Source: Janibacter terrae NBRC 107853 (GTDB lineage Bacteria; Actinomycetota; Actinomycetes; Actinomycetales; Dermatophilaceae). From it: DNA of 64,000 nt. Position numbers and translations under genes: made by a program. Under the pieces are notes generated by a model. The model saw only the letters and a list, made by a program, of their open reading frames with translations. It was not told where the DNA came from and ran no database searches. The stretch is from NCBI RefSeq assembly GCF_001591405.1, contig NZ_BCUV01000010.1, positions 1 through 64,000 on the forward strand. Direction: 5' to 3'. Below are positions 32,965 through 42,050 of this stretch, piece after piece (within the stretch, counting starts at the first letter, position 1; every line of letters starts with the position of its first letter).

Positions 32965-34147
32965 CGCGTTCGTGTACGACGCTGTCCGCACCCCCTTCGG
33001 CAGGTACGGCGGGGCGCTTGCGGCGGTGCGCCCCGACGACTTGGCAGCCCTGGTGATCCGCACGCTCGTGGAGCGGACCGGTCTCGAGGGGGGCCAGGTC
33101 GACGAGGTCGTGTTCGGCAACGCCAACGGGGCCGGCGAGGACAACCGCAACGTCGCCCGGATGGCCGGTCTGCTCGCCGGGCTGCCCCCCTCGGTTCCCG
33201 CCTCGACGGTGAACCGGCTGTGCGGCTCCAGCCTGGACGCCACCATCGCCGGCGCCCGCCAGCTCACGCTCGGGGAGTCCGACGTGGTGCTGGTCGGTGG
33301 TGTCGAGTCGATGTCCCGCGCCCCGTGGGTGCTGCCCAAGCCCGAGCGGCCCTACCCGGCGGGCAACGCGGAGCTGGTCTCGACCGCGCTGGGGTGGCGG
33401 CTGGTCAACCCGGCGATGCCGACGGAGTGGACGGTCTCACTCGGTGAGGCCACCGAACAGCTCCGAGAGCGCGAGGGCGTGGCCCGCGAGGACCAGGACG
33501 AGTTCGCGCTCCGCTCGCACCAGGCTGCGGCGAAGGCGTGGGACAGCGGCTTCTACGACCAGCTGGTCGTGGCCGTCCCCGGCGTGGACCTCCCGCGTGA
33601 CGAGTCGATCCGCCCCGACTCCACGCTGGACAAGCTCGCCGGATTGAAGCCGGTCTTCCGCAAAGATGGGACGGTCACCGCAGGCAACGCCTCACCCCTC
33701 AACGACGGGGCGTCCGCCGCACTCCTCGGCAGCGCCAACGCCGCCCGGCAGATCGGCACCGAGCCGCTGGCGCGAATCGCAGCCTGGGGTGCGTTCGCTA
33801 ACGAGCCACAGTTCTTCGGCTTTGCGCCGGTAGAAGCGGCGAACATCGCCCTGCGCCGCGCCGGCATCACCTGGCACGACGTCGCAGCAGTCGAGCTCAA
33901 CGAGGCCTTCGCCGCCCAGTCGCTGATTTGCATCCGTGCCTGGGACATCGACCCCCACATCATCAATCGGCACGGCGGCGCCATCTCGATCGGCCACCCC
34001 CTCGGCGCGTCCGGCACCCGGATCCTCGGCACCCTGGCCCGCTCGCTCGAGTCCACCGGCGAACGCTGGGGCGTAGCCGCGATCTGCATCGGCGTGGGCC
34101 AGGGCCTGGCCGTCGTCCTAGAGAGCACCCGGGGAGCCGTCGCGTGA
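32957..34147 (+). CDS. pcaF: beta-ketoadipyl-CoA thiolase (396 aa)
   Basis: Thiolase with catalytic Cys in NRLCGSSLDA (about residue 88), GNASPLNDGA, the His region HGGAISIGHPLGASGTR and the second Cys in AICIGVGQG. Splits beta-ketoadipyl-CoA into succinyl-CoA and acetyl-CoA, the last step. Overlaps pcaI (GTGA). Confidence 0.95.
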   Translation: MNDAFVYDAVRTPFGRYGGALAAVRPDDLAALVIRTLVERTGLEGGQVDEVVFGNANGAGEDNRNVARMAGLLAGLPPSVPASTVNRLCGSSLDATIAGARQLTLGESDVVLVGGVESMSRAPWVLPKPERPYPAGNAELVSTALGWRLVNPAMPTEWTVSLGEATEQLREREGVAREDQDEFALRSHQAAAKAWDSGFYDQLVVAVPGVDLPRDESIRPDSTLDKLAGLKPVFRKDGTVTAGNASPLNDGASAALLGSANAARQIGTEPLARIAAWGAFANEPQFFGFAPVEAANIALRRAGITWHDVAAVELNEAFAAQSLICIRAWDIDPHIINRHGGAISIGHPLGASGTRILGTLARSLESTGERWGVAAICIGVGQGLAVVLESTRGAVA

Positions 34148-34851
34148 GCGAGACCCAGTTCGTCGAGACCGCCAAGGAGGCGGTCGCCGACATCGCCGCC
34201 GGAGCCACCGTGATGATCAGCGGCTTCGGCACCGCCGGTCAGCCGGTGGAGCTGATCGAGGCACTGCTCGAGTCCGGGGCCAAGGACCTCACCGTGGTCA
34301 ACAACAACGCCGGCAACGGCGACCGCGGCCTCGCTGCGCTCATCCGCGAGGGTCGGGTCGGCAAGATCATCTGCTCCTTCCCCCGGCAGTCCGACTCCCA
34401 CCACTTCGACGAGAAGTACCGCACCGGGAAGATCGAACTCGAGCTCGTCGCGCAGGGCAACCTCGCCGAACGGATCCGCGCTGCAGGTGCCGGCATCGGC
34501 GCCTTCTTCACACCCACCGGCTACAACACGCCGCTGGCCGAGGGCAAGGAGGTCCGCGAGATCGACGGCCGCCACTACGTGCTGGAATACCCGATCCACG
34601 CAGACGTCGCACTAATCAAGGCCTACGCCGCCGACCGGCTCGGCAACCTCGTCTACCGCAAGACCGCCCGCAACTTCGGGCCAATAATGGCCGCCGCCGC
34701 GAAGACCACGGTCGTACAGGTGCACGAGATCCGCTCTCTCGGCGGCATCGACCCCGAACATGTGGTGACCCCGTCCATCTACGTCGACCGCGTGATCGAG
34801 GTGCCGTCCGAGCGCCCGACGATCCCGAGGAGGGTCAGTGAGCAACACTGA
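34144..34851 (+). CDS. pcaI: 3-oxoadipate CoA-transferase, subunit A (235 aa)
   Basis: Family I CoA-transferase alpha subunit: ATVMISGFGTAGQPVELIEA and NNNAGNGDRGLAALI. GTG start at 34144. Moves CoA from succinyl-CoA to 3-oxoadipate together with PcaJ. Overlaps pcaJ by 14 bases. Confidence 0.95.
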   Translation: MSETQFVETAKEAVADIAAGATVMISGFGTAGQPVELIEALLESGAKDLTVVNNNAGNGDRGLAALIREGRVGKIICSFPRQSDSHHFDEKYRTGKIELELVAQGNLAERIRAAGAGIGAFFTPTGYNTPLAEGKEVREIDGRHYVLEYPIHADVALIKAYAADRLGNLVYRKTARNFGPIMAAAAKTTVVQVHEIRSLGGIDPEHVVTPSIYVDRVIEVPSERPTIPRRVSEQH

Positions 34852-35494
34852 GGAACTTATGGGCTCCGACCAGCTCGCCGCGATCGTCGCTCAAGACATC
34901 CCACCGGGTTCGTTCGTGAACCTCGGCATCGGCCAGCCCACCAAGGTCTCCAACCACCTCGACCCTACAGCCGGCGTCATCCTGCACACCGAGAACGGCA
35001 TGCTCGGCATGGGTCCCGAGGCGCACGGCGACGAGGTCGACCTTGACCTCATCAACGCCGGCAAGGTCCCGGTCACCGAGCTGCCTGGTGCGTCGTACCT
35101 CCACCACGCCGACTCGTTCGCGATGATGCGCGGCGGCCACCTCGACTACTGCGTGCTCGGAGCCTTCCAGGTCTCCACCACCGGCGACCTAGCCAACTGG
35201 CACACCGGCAAGCCCGACGCCATCCCGGCCGTGGGCGGAGCGATGGACCTCGCCATCGGCGCCAAGCACACGTTCGTGATGATGAGCCTGCTCACCCGGG
35301 ACGGAAGGTCCAAGCTGGTGCCCGAGTGCACTATGCCGCTGACCGGCGTCGGCTGCGTGAGCCGTGTCTACACTGACCACGGGGTGTTCCTCCTCGAGCC
35401 GCAGGGCGTGGCCGTGCGCGAACTCTTCGGCATTGCCTTCTCCGATCTCCAGGAGCTCGTCGAGGTCCCCCTCACCGACAGGACGGACACCTGA
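34838..35494 (+). CDS. pcaJ: 3-oxoadipate CoA-transferase, subunit B (218 aa)
   Basis: CoA-transferase beta subunit with the catalytic Glu in [12 protein letters not shown] and the [14 protein letters not shown] region. GTG start. Last intact gene of the pca operon; its stop overlaps the start of a pobA fragment (TGATG). Confidence 0.95.
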   Translation: MSNTEELMGSDQLAAIVAQDIPPGSFVNLGIGQPTKVSNHLDPTAGVILHTENGMLGMGPEAHGDEVDLDLINAGKVPVTELPGASYLHHADSFAMMRGGHLDYCVLGAFQVSTTGDLANWHTGKPDAIPAVGGAMDLAIGAKHTFVMMSLLTRDGRSKLVPECTMPLTGVGCVSRVYTDHGVFLLEPQGVAVRELFGIAFSDLQELVEVPLTDRTDT

Positions 35495-35634
35495 TGGCAC
35501 TCACCCGGACCCAGGTCAGCATCGTCGCCGGCGGGCCCGCAGGCCTGATGCTCTCGCATCTTCTGCACCGCGCCGGCATCGACTCGGTCGTCGCGCCCCC
35601 CGCGCCCTGGGCCGCTCTCCAATTCGCGCCATGA
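35494..35634 (+). pseudogene. pobA: pobA (4-hydroxybenzoate 3-monooxygenase) 5' fragment
   Basis: Starts ATGGCACTCACC, overlapping the pcaJ stop. It encodes [20 protein letters not shown] then [13 protein letters not shown], the FAD-binding N-terminus of PobA. In the first GxGxxG position it reads AGGPAG rather than GAGPAG. After about 31 residues the similarity ends and the frame closes at 35634. Operon position suggests that a full pobA once supplied protocatechuate from 4-hydroxybenzoate. Confidence 0.75.
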
Positions 35635-35768
35635 CCGCCAACCACGATCACGACATCATCCGCACCGCCATCAAGTCCAGGAACGGCGACATCACACGGG
35701 TCGCCGTGGAGTCACACATCATGAGCACCGTTGCGCTGTTCGCGGACACCCTCGACGAACCGGCCTAG
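35631..35768 (+). pseudogene. short frame, probable 3' fragment of an unknown gene
   Basis: ATG overlapping the previous stop (ATGA); 45 residues beginning [20 protein letters not shown] and ending DTLDEPA. It looks protein-like with normal codon bias, but has no own ribosome binding site and I do not recognise it. It lies between two truncated genes, so it is most likely the tail of a gene lost by deletion. Confidence 0.35.
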
Positions 35769-35770
35769 CA

Positions 35771-35911
35771 GTGCAGGAGACACTAGCACCCGGTCCGGAG
35801 ACCGTACTCGGAAAGATGATGAAGGTACTGCTGGCCTTCACCGTGGAGGACACGGTGCTCGGCTTCGCCGACCTGCAGCTCCGCACGGGCCTGGCGAAGG
35901 CGACGTTGCAC
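35771..35911 (+). pseudogene. IclR-family regulator, N-terminal fragment
   Basis: GTG start, then VLGKMMKVLLAFTVEDTVLG and LRTGLAKATLHA, the first two-thirds of an IclR winged helix. The similarity ends at about 35911, where a backbone gene on the other strand is also cut. This is the right-hand end of the catabolic cassette. Confidence 0.65.
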
Positions 35912-36265
35912 GCCCGTCCACTTCCACGGCAGGGTCGCGCAGAGGTCGGTAACCGCCTCGGCGTACCCGTCGGCCAGGTCCAGCGGCTGCCGGGTACCAA
36001 ACTCGTCGAGCCAGGCCACCGGCACCGACCCGTCGTCCTGGTCGCTCGCACCGACGACCAGCCAGTGGGCCCGAGGCTCAGCCGAGCCCAGCAGCACCCC
36101 GAGCGCCCGCACGCTGCGCACGTACCCCGTGCGCCGCGCCTCGCTCGACGCATCCAGGACGTCACGCGCTCGGTCGTAGGCCACCTGGGACTGTGCGTCC
36201 AGAAGCACCCCACCCTGGTCCTGATCTGGGCTCGACGGGGCCTGTGCCCCACGAAGAACAGTCAT
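35912..36265 (-). pseudogene. backbone gene truncated by the cassette
   Basis: ATG at 36265 with GAGGAG seven bases upstream. The product begins MTVLRGAQAPSSPDQDQGGV and is intact for about 118 residues (to LPWKWTGVQR), then runs into the cassette. Mixed helical, with no family I recognise. Its missing 3' end should lie on the far side of the acquired region; I did not find it in the window. Confidence 0.55.
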
Positions 36266-36352
36266 CACGAATCTCCTCACATCGGTCGCCAGGGCTGGTC
36301 AGACCCGGCACGGTTGGACACTCCCGACGCTACCCACGCAGCGACACCCCCG

Positions 36353-36388
36353 CCCCTGCCCCGGTGCTCAGGGCACCGGGGGCAGGGG
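36353..36388. promoter_or_regulatory. long hairpin upstream of the methyltransferase gene
   Basis: CCCCTGCCCCGGTGC (36353-36367) pairs with GCACCGGGGGCAGGGG (36373-36388), one bulged G, 5-base loop. It lies 18 bases before the ATG at 36407 and in the gap between two divergent genes. It could be a terminator, an operator or a structure shielding the start. Confidence 0.5.
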
Positions 36389-36406
36389 CTCCGTTAGCGT
36401 TCGTCC

Positions 36407-39400
36407 ATGACCAAGGCCGGCTCGACCCGTACATCGCTGATCGAGCGGCTGGTGAACAAGGCTGGCGGGGTGCGGTCCGAGGCGACGATCCAGTCGGACG
36501 TACGGATGCTGCTGCTCGACCCCGAGCTCGGTCTCGAAGACGACGACCTGGAGGTCCACCTCGAGGCCCAGGTCGGGCCGGGCCGGCGCATCGACGTCGA
36601 GATCGGCTGCACGGTCATCGAGGTCAAGAAGTCCTTGGCCAGCCCGTCCACCATCGCGGCCGCCACGACCCAGCTCGCGGGGTACGTCCAGACCCGTGCC
36701 CAGGAGATGGGTCGCCGCTACGTCGGGATCCTCACCGACGGCCGGCTCTGGATCGCCTTCCACGAGGTCGACGACGAGCTGGTGGAAGCGACCCGTCACA
36801 CCGCGACCGTCGGCGTAGCCGGCGCCACGGCACTCCTGCGCTGGCTCGAGGGAGTGCTGGCGACCAAGCGGGCAGTCAAGCCGACCCCGACCGAGATCGC
36901 GGACCGCCTCGGCGCTGCGAGCTCCTCGCACGCCCTGGACTACTCCACACTGGCCTCGTTGTACGCCGACAGCCGAGACCTGCCGACCGTGGTCCTCAAG
37001 CGCGAGCTGTGGGCCAACCTCCTGCGCAGCGCCCTGGGCACGCAGTTCACCGACGACGACGAGCTCTTCCTCGAGCACACGCTCCTGGTCAACAGCGCCG
37101 AGATCATCGCCCACCTCGTGCTGGGGCTCGACGCCGAGGGGCTCTCGGCCGCGACCCTGCTCTCCGGGGACCAGTTCGCCGTCGCCGGCCTGCACGGCGT
37201 CGTCGACCGCGACTTCTTCGACTGGGTCCTCGAGGTACCCGGCGGCGAAGGGTTCGTCACCTCCCTGGCCCGGCGCCTTGCCCGCTTCGACTGGTCTGCC
37301 GTCGAGCACGACGTCCTGAAGGTCCTTTACGAGTCCGTCATCTCCCCCGAAACCCGCAAGGCCCTCGGCGAGTACTACACCCCCGACTGGCTGGCCCACC
37401 GCGTCGTCTCCGAGGTCGTGACCGACCCGCTCAACCAGCGTGTGCTCGACCCGTCCTGCGGGTCCGGGACCTTCATCTTCTACGCGGTACGCCGCTTCCT
37501 GAACGCGGCCGACGAAGGGGGCCTTTCCCTCGCAGACTCGATGGGCCTTGTCTCCTCCCGCGTCATGGGCATCGACCTGCACCCCGTCGCCGTCGCCCTG
37601 GCCCGGGCCACCTACCTCCTGGCGCTCGGCCGCGACCGGCTCAACGCGAAGGACCGCGGCGTGCTGTCCGTGCCGATCTACCTCGGTGACTCGCTCGGGT
37701 GGGACCAGCGGGAGGACCTGCTGACCCAGGACCAGCTCGTCATCCCCACCGAGGTCGGCGACCAGCTCCTCTCCGGCGAGCTCGTCTTCGGGGAGCACCT
37801 GCTGGAGAACGCCGCAGCATTCGACGACCTTGTCCAAACCCTCGTCGACGAGTCCGGCCGCGCCGCCGGCAAGGCGACCAACAAACTCTCCGAGGGGACT
37901 ATCCGCCGGCTCGCGCTGACCGAGACCGACCTGCCCGACCTCAACGCCAACTTCCGCCGGCTCAAAGAGCTCCACGAGGCCAACCGGAACCACATCTGGT
38001 CGTACTACATCCGCAACGTCGCCCGCCCGGCCTGGCTCGCCCGCGAGGAGAACCGCGTCGACGTGCTCGTAGGCAACCCGCCGTGGCTGTCCTACCGGCA
38101 CATGACCGATTCGATGCAGAAGCGGTTCAAGACCCTGGCCAAGGACCGGGGGTTCTGGCACAACGAGACCACCGCCACCCACCAGGACCTCGCCGGCCTC
38201 TTCGTCGCCCGCGCCGTCGAGCGATATCTCAAGACCGGCGGCCACCTCGGCTTCGTCGTCCCCAACTCCGTCATCGACCGCGACTACTGGTCGGGCTTCC
38301 GCGCCGGGCGGTTCGACGGCGCTGCGGTCACCTTCACCGCCAGCTGGGATCTGCGCCGGATCCGTCCCCACCTCTTCCCCCGCGGCTCCGCGGTCATCTT
38401 CGGCGCACGCACCGCCGAGCCGGGGGCTATGCCTGGCCACGCCCTGGTGTGGACCGGGCGAGCCCCGCGCCGCCACGCCAGCACCGAAGAGGCTCTCCTG
38501 CTCCACCAGAAGGTCGCCGAACTGGCGATCGGCGCCGAGGACGACCAGAGGTCGCCCTATGCCTCCCGGTTCAGCCAGGGCGCGAACCTTGTGCCGCGGG
38601 TGCTGTTTCGGGTCGAGCCAGCCAAAACGACCTCGCTCGGGGTGCCCAGCGGCCGCGCGGCGGTGCAGTCCAAGCGCTCGGTCAGCGAGAAGAAGCCGTG
38701 GAAGGAGCTGCCCAACCTGGAAGGGACCGTCGAGACCCAGTTCATCTGGCCGGTGGCCCTCGGCGAGCAGGTCGTTCCCTTCGTCATGCGCGAGCCCGAG
38801 CAGTTCGTCATCCCGCTCACCCAGAAGGGCGAGGTCCTCGGCGGTGACCACCCCAGCATCGACGGCTACCCAGGGCTCGCCGATTGGACCCGCAAGGCTG
38901 AAGAACTATGGGAGCTACACGGCAAGTCGAAGTTGAGGCTGGATCAACAGATTGACCACATGAGCAAGCTGTCCCAACAGGTACCTTGTCCTCCGGTCCG
39001 AGTGGTGTACGCCAAAGCGGGTATGCACGTCTCCGCTGCAGTGATTGACGACCCCCGCGTGATCATCGACCACAAGCTCTATTGGGCCGCGGTCTCCACT
39101 CTGGCTGAGGGCCACTACCTCGTAGGGATTCTCAGCGCGCCGGTGCTCACCGAGCTGGTCCGACCGCTGATGTCGTACGGCAAGGACGAGCGCGATATCG
39201 ACAAGCACGTGTGGAAGCTGCCGATCCCCACCTTCGACCCAGGGGTCGAGCTGCACGCCGAGATCGCCACCCTCTCGGCCGAGATCGCCCAGGAGTTCGC
39301 CGACCTCGAGTTCGACACGACCAACTTCGTCACGATCCGCAAGCAGTTGCGCGCCCGGATCCTGGCCAGCGAGACGGGGCAGCGCCTTGATGTCCTGGTC

Positions 39401-40093
39401 GCGCGCCTGCTCGACGTCGACGCTGCCGCGGCCGAGGGAGTGGCCGCCGACCAGCAGCACCCGCTGCTGATCCGCACCAACTCCTCCGCCATCCCCGATG
39501 CGGCCGACGTCGAGATAGACGTCGACTGCGAGTTCGACGCCGAGGGCCGGGTCTACCTCTGGGGTGCCTTGGTCTCCCGCGGCGATGACGAACCGGCCTA
39601 CACGCACTTCGTAGACGCCTCAGCGGAGGTCGACGAGACCGCGCTCACCGAGCAGTTCGCCGCCTGGCTGACCGACCTCCTTGACCAGGAACAGTCGACC
39701 GGGCGATCGGTGTCGTGGTTCCACTACGGCCACGTCGAGACCACGCACCTGTCCCGGCTGCTGCCGGCGGCGGACGCGCAGCCCTTGATCGGGTGCGCGG
39801 TCGACCTGCTCGCCGATGTCGTCCGTCCGGGCTTCTACGCGCCTACCGGGTACGGGCTGAAGCACCTGGCGCCGGGTGCCGGCGCGAGGTGGCGCACCGA
39901 GGGCGCGACCGGCGCCGACACCCTCGGCTGGGTCGAGCAGGCCCGGGCTGGTCAGCCTGGGATGTGGGAGAAGTTGGTCGAGTACAACGAGGACGACACC
40001 CGCGCCACGCTGCTGCTACGTGCTGCTCTGCGGGGGGCCGGGCCGGTGGGATGGACCCTGGAGCCTCACCAGGACGGGTCGAGCGCGACCTGA
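36407..40093 (+). CDS. fused nuclease / N6-adenine methyltransferase / RNase H-like protein (1228 aa)
   Basis: Three parts. Residues about 20-120: PD-(D/E)xK-type nuclease (RRIDVEIGCTVIEVKKS). Residues about 320-640: adenine methyltransferase with motif I VLDPSCGSGTFIF (347) and motif IV VGNPPWLSY (555). A probable target-recognition region follows to about 1000. Residues about 1030-1228: RNase H-like exonuclease domain of the kind found at the end of TM0106-type RecB nucleases (EIDVDCEFD, YGLKHLAPG, LVEYNEDDTRATLLLR). The first two parts make a type IIG-like restriction-modification enzyme; the third is unusual. No partner gene lies beside it. Probable plasmid-borne defence against phage or foreign DNA. 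Confidence 0.8.
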   Translation: MTKAGSTRTSLIERLVNKAGGVRSEATIQSDVRMLLLDPELGLEDDDLEVHLEAQVGPGRRIDVEIGCTVIEVKKSLASPSTIAAATTQLAGYVQTRAQEMGRRYVGILTDGRLWIAFHEVDDELVEATRHTATVGVAGATALLRWLEGVLATKRAVKPTPTEIADRLGAASSSHALDYSTLASLYADSRDLPTVVLKRELWANLLRSALGTQFTDDDELFLEHTLLVNSAEIIAHLVLGLDAEGLSAATLLSGDQFAVAGLHGVVDRDFFDWVLEVPGGEGFVTSLARRLARFDWSAVEHDVLKVLYESVISPETRKALGEYYTPDWLAHRVVSEVVTDPLNQRVLDPSCGSGTFIFYAVRRFLNAADEGGLSLADSMGLVSSRVMGIDLHPVAVALARATYLLALGRDRLNAKDRGVLSVPIYLGDSLGWDQREDLLTQDQLVIPTEVGDQLLSGELVFGEHLLENAAAFDDLVQTLVDESGRAAGKATNKLSEGTIRRLALTETDLPDLNANFRRLKELHEANRNHIWSYYIRNVARPAWLAREENRVDVLVGNPPWLSYRHMTDSMQKRFKTLAKDRGFWHNETTATHQDLAGLFVARAVERYLKTGGHLGFVVPNSVIDRDYWSGFRAGRFDGAAVTFTASWDLRRIRPHLFPRGSAVIFGARTAEPGAMPGHALVWTGRAPRRHASTEEALLLHQKVAELAIGAEDDQRSPYASRFSQGANLVPRVLFRVEPAKTTSLGVPSGRAAVQSKRSVSEKKPWKELPNLEGTVETQFIWPVALGEQVVPFVMREPEQFVIPLTQKGEVLGGDHPSIDGYPGLADWTRKAEELWELHGKSKLRLDQQIDHMSKLSQQVPCPPVRVVYAKAGMHVSAAVIDDPRVIIDHKLYWAAVSTLAEGHYLVGILSAPVLTELVRPLMSYGKDERDIDKHVWKLPIPTFDPGVELHAEIATLSAEIAQEFADLEFDTTNFVTIRKQLRARILASETGQRLDVLVARLLDVDAAAAEGVAADQQHPLLIRTNSSAIPDAADVEIDVDCEFDAEGRVYLWGALVSRGDDEPAYTHFVDASAEVDETALTEQFAAWLTDLLDQEQSTGRSVSWFHYGHVETTHLSRLLPAADAQPLIGCAVDLLADVVRPGFYAPTGYGLKHLAPGAGARWRTEGATGADTLGWVEQARAGQPGMWEKLVEYNEDDTRATLLLRAALRGAGPVGWTLEPHQDGSSAT

Positions 40094-40767
40094 CGCAAGG
40101 CGTAGGCGCCTTCGGCCGTCAGCGGCCGATACCGAGCGTCTAGGCGGGGCGTGGGGGGAACCGTCGGCTCCTGCCCTTCCGCCCAGGCCCGCTCGTAGTC
40201 CAGGAGGGCTACCTGGTGTCCGCGGATCTGCTCCCACAGCGCGGCCTCGCGGTCCATCCGCTCGAGCATCGCCTGCCGCTCCTGGGCTCGCCGTGGGGCG
40301 TGGTGTCGGCGGTGGGCAGTGAGGAGCTCCTCGGAGTCGGGCCGGTCGAGGTAATCCTCCGCCACCGCGGCGATGATCTCGGCCATGCGGGTGCGGGTGC
40401 CGTCGGGTACCTCCCGGACGTCGTCCCCGAGGCGACGCTGGACCCGTAGCCACCATGACGATCGCCGGTCTACTGGGGAAGCGAGGTACTCCACGACGTC
40501 GTCGACGTCGACGAGCGCCGATCCTAGGATCTCGACCCCGAAGAGCACCGGGGCCTCGGGCAGCGGCCCGTGGTGGGGAACCAGTGAGGCCTCGCCGTCC
40601 CACCGCCCGAACGCCACTCTGAGGTGCTCGGCGTCCTTACCGGGGCGTGCGCCCGGGTCATAACCCACGGTCAGGACCCCGGTCCCTGCGACGTCGTAGT
40701 GGACGTTGCCTCCTGGGGTGGGCTCGGCGCAGGTGAACCGCGTCCGTCTCGTGGTGCTCGTGCTCAC
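40066..40767 (-). CDS. hypothetical protein (233 aa)
   Basis: GTG at 40767 overlapping the previous stop (GTGA). The N-terminal half is beta-rich (HYDVAGTGVLTVGYDPG); the C-terminal half is helical and highly charged (RAQERQAMLERMDREAALWE), probably a coiled coil. Its 3' end overlaps the end of the convergent gene at 40093 by 28 bases. No family recognised. Last gene of the minus-strand unit that begins near 41939. Confidence 0.65.
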   Translation of the reverse strand: MSTSTTRRTRFTCAEPTPGGNVHYDVAGTGVLTVGYDPGARPGKDAEHLRVAFGRWDGEASLVPHHGPLPEAPVLFGVEILGSALVDVDDVVEYLASPVDRRSSWWLRVQRRLGDDVREVPDGTRTRMAEIIAAVAEDYLDRPDSEELLTAHRRHHAPRRAQERQAMLERMDREAALWEQIRGHQVALLDYERAWAEGQEPTVPPTPRLDARYRPLTAEGAYALRQVALDPSW

Positions 40768-41518
40768 GCGATCGCCAGTTCCGGCTGCGAGAAATGCTTC
40801 TCCCTTGGGTGAGGGGTGCCCAGGGTGTCGGAGCATGACAGCTCCACCCACGGGATGCCGTGGACCGACATCGCGACGCCGGCGATTGCCACAGCGAAGG
40901 GGTCGATGTCCTGCAGGATCCAGCGGCGGGCCTCCGGCGCCGTGCCTGCTGCGCGCATCGCGCGGACTGCGGCGACAGCCAGGCCTCCCCCGCCGACGCA
41001 GGGGTCGGTGATCACGGCGCCCGCCGGCAGATCGGTGACCCCGGCCAGGGTTGAGAGCGCCCCGGCAAGTGAGGGCGGGGTGAAGAAGGCGCCGCGGACG
41101 GCGCGATCGCCGGGTGCGTCGATGAGGGTGAGGATCTGCCCGAGCAGGTCTCCGCGCACTGAGGGCCCCTCCGCGATCGCGAGTAGGTCGAGTGGGTGAG
41201 GTGGGTCAGCTGAGCACGTAGCGCGGCGAGGTGGTGCTCGGCCGGGTGTTCCAGCCAGCGCGTGAGCGGACCGATGTTGCCGTGCAGGTACGGGAAGGAC
41301 TGCTCCCACCGGCCCCAGATCCTCAGCAGCCCCGCGGCGAGATCCGGGCTGCCCGCCAGGGCGCGCAGGAGCGGCCCGCCTGTTGCATGGTCGACGCCGA
41401 GGAACAGCGCGGCGGTGCTCGCCGCCGTCAGGGCGGTGTCCTTGGCGGGCGCACCGTGGCGGGCCGCCAGGTCACGCAGGTCCTCGACGAGCTGCGGCAG
41501 CGAAAGGGGCGGGCTCAT
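40764..41518 (-). pseudogene. SAM-dependent methyltransferase-like protein, frameshifted
   Basis: N-terminal half in one frame (LVEDLRDLAARHGAPAKDTA to LRAQLTHLTH); after about 41200 it continues in another frame as PLDLLAIAEGPSV, GAFFTPPSLAGAL and ITDPCVGGGGLAVAAVRAM, a clear motif I of N6 methyltransferases. No NPPY/NPPW motif follows, so catalysis is doubtful even if the frame were restored. ATGA overlap with the gene upstream. The shift could be real, programmed or a sequencing error. Confidence 0.65.
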
Positions 41519-41718
41519 TCGATCTCGGAGAAGTCGATGCTCAGGACCTGGGCGTGGGCGGTGACGGTGTCGCCGTTGTCGTCGGCGAAGGTGATCGCCA
41601 CCTTGTCGTCGTCGATGCGCACCTCGTCGGCGTAGATGCCGTCGACTTCGTCGGCGCCAGCGAGGAACCGGGCGATGGCGTCAGTCGCGCGCTGGGTGTT
41701 GAGGTCCTTGACGTACAT
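41515..41718 (-). CDS. small acidic protein (67 aa)
   Basis: ATG at 41718, sequence MYVKDLNTQRATDAIARFLA, then a beta-rich acidic second half ending SIDFSEIE. Upstream extension of the frame is Pro/Arg-rich and rejected. Coupled to the methyltransferase-like gene by ATGA. Unknown role. Confidence 0.6.
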   Translation of the reverse strand: MYVKDLNTQRATDAIARFLAGADEVDGIYADEVRIDDDKVAITFADDNGDTVTAHAQVLSIDFSEIE

Positions 41719-41777
41719 CGGGAGCGCCTCTCTTCGGGGTGGGTGATGGGTTGTGTCCGGCCCCGGGCGGGGAGCTC

Positions 41778-41939
41778 TCATCGCTCCGCACGGGGCCGGG
41801 CTGTCACGGGGTGGAAGTCGACCTCGGGCAGGCCACCGCAGCGGCAGCACAGCTCTGGACGGTCGGGGTCACGATCGGGGACTACTTCGCCGCACCCGGC
41901 GCAGTTCTGCCACGCCGGCGCGTCGATGGCCTGGCTCAT
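41778..41939 (-). CDS. small zinc-ribbon protein (53 aa)
   Basis: ATG at 41939 preceded by GGAGGTGAGG. Two Cys pairs, CAGCGE and CCRCGG, about 17 residues apart, form a likely zinc ribbon. First gene downstream of promoter-motif copy A, so it heads the unit 41939-40066. Confidence 0.6.
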   Translation of the reverse strand: MSQAIDAPAWQNCAGCGEVVPDRDPDRPELCCRCGGLPEVDFHPVTARPRAER

Positions 41940-41984
41940 GATCCTCACCTCCACGGGCTCCCTGGTTTTGGTGCCCTCACTACT

Positions 41985-42016
41985 GAAGAGGTGGCCGCCG
42001 GCCGAGATTGTGGAAG
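41985..42016 (-). promoter_or_regulatory. backbone promoter motif, copy A
   Basis: On the minus strand CTTCCA-N17-CACCTCTTC, then CA-N3-GTGAG, 45 bases before the ATG at 41939. Same spacing and boxes as copies B, C and D. The 17-base gap suits -35/-10 promoter boxes. Confidence 0.7.
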
Positions 42017-42050
42017 CAGAAGACCGAGGCAACCTCGGCAGGGCGAGCCT

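Noticed and set aside
36368-38851. Very long open frame (about 827 codons) antisense to the methyltransferase fusion
   Set aside because: It lies entirely over a gene with clear motifs, has a Gly/Val/Glu composition typical of complements of GC-rich genes, and shows no domain of its own.
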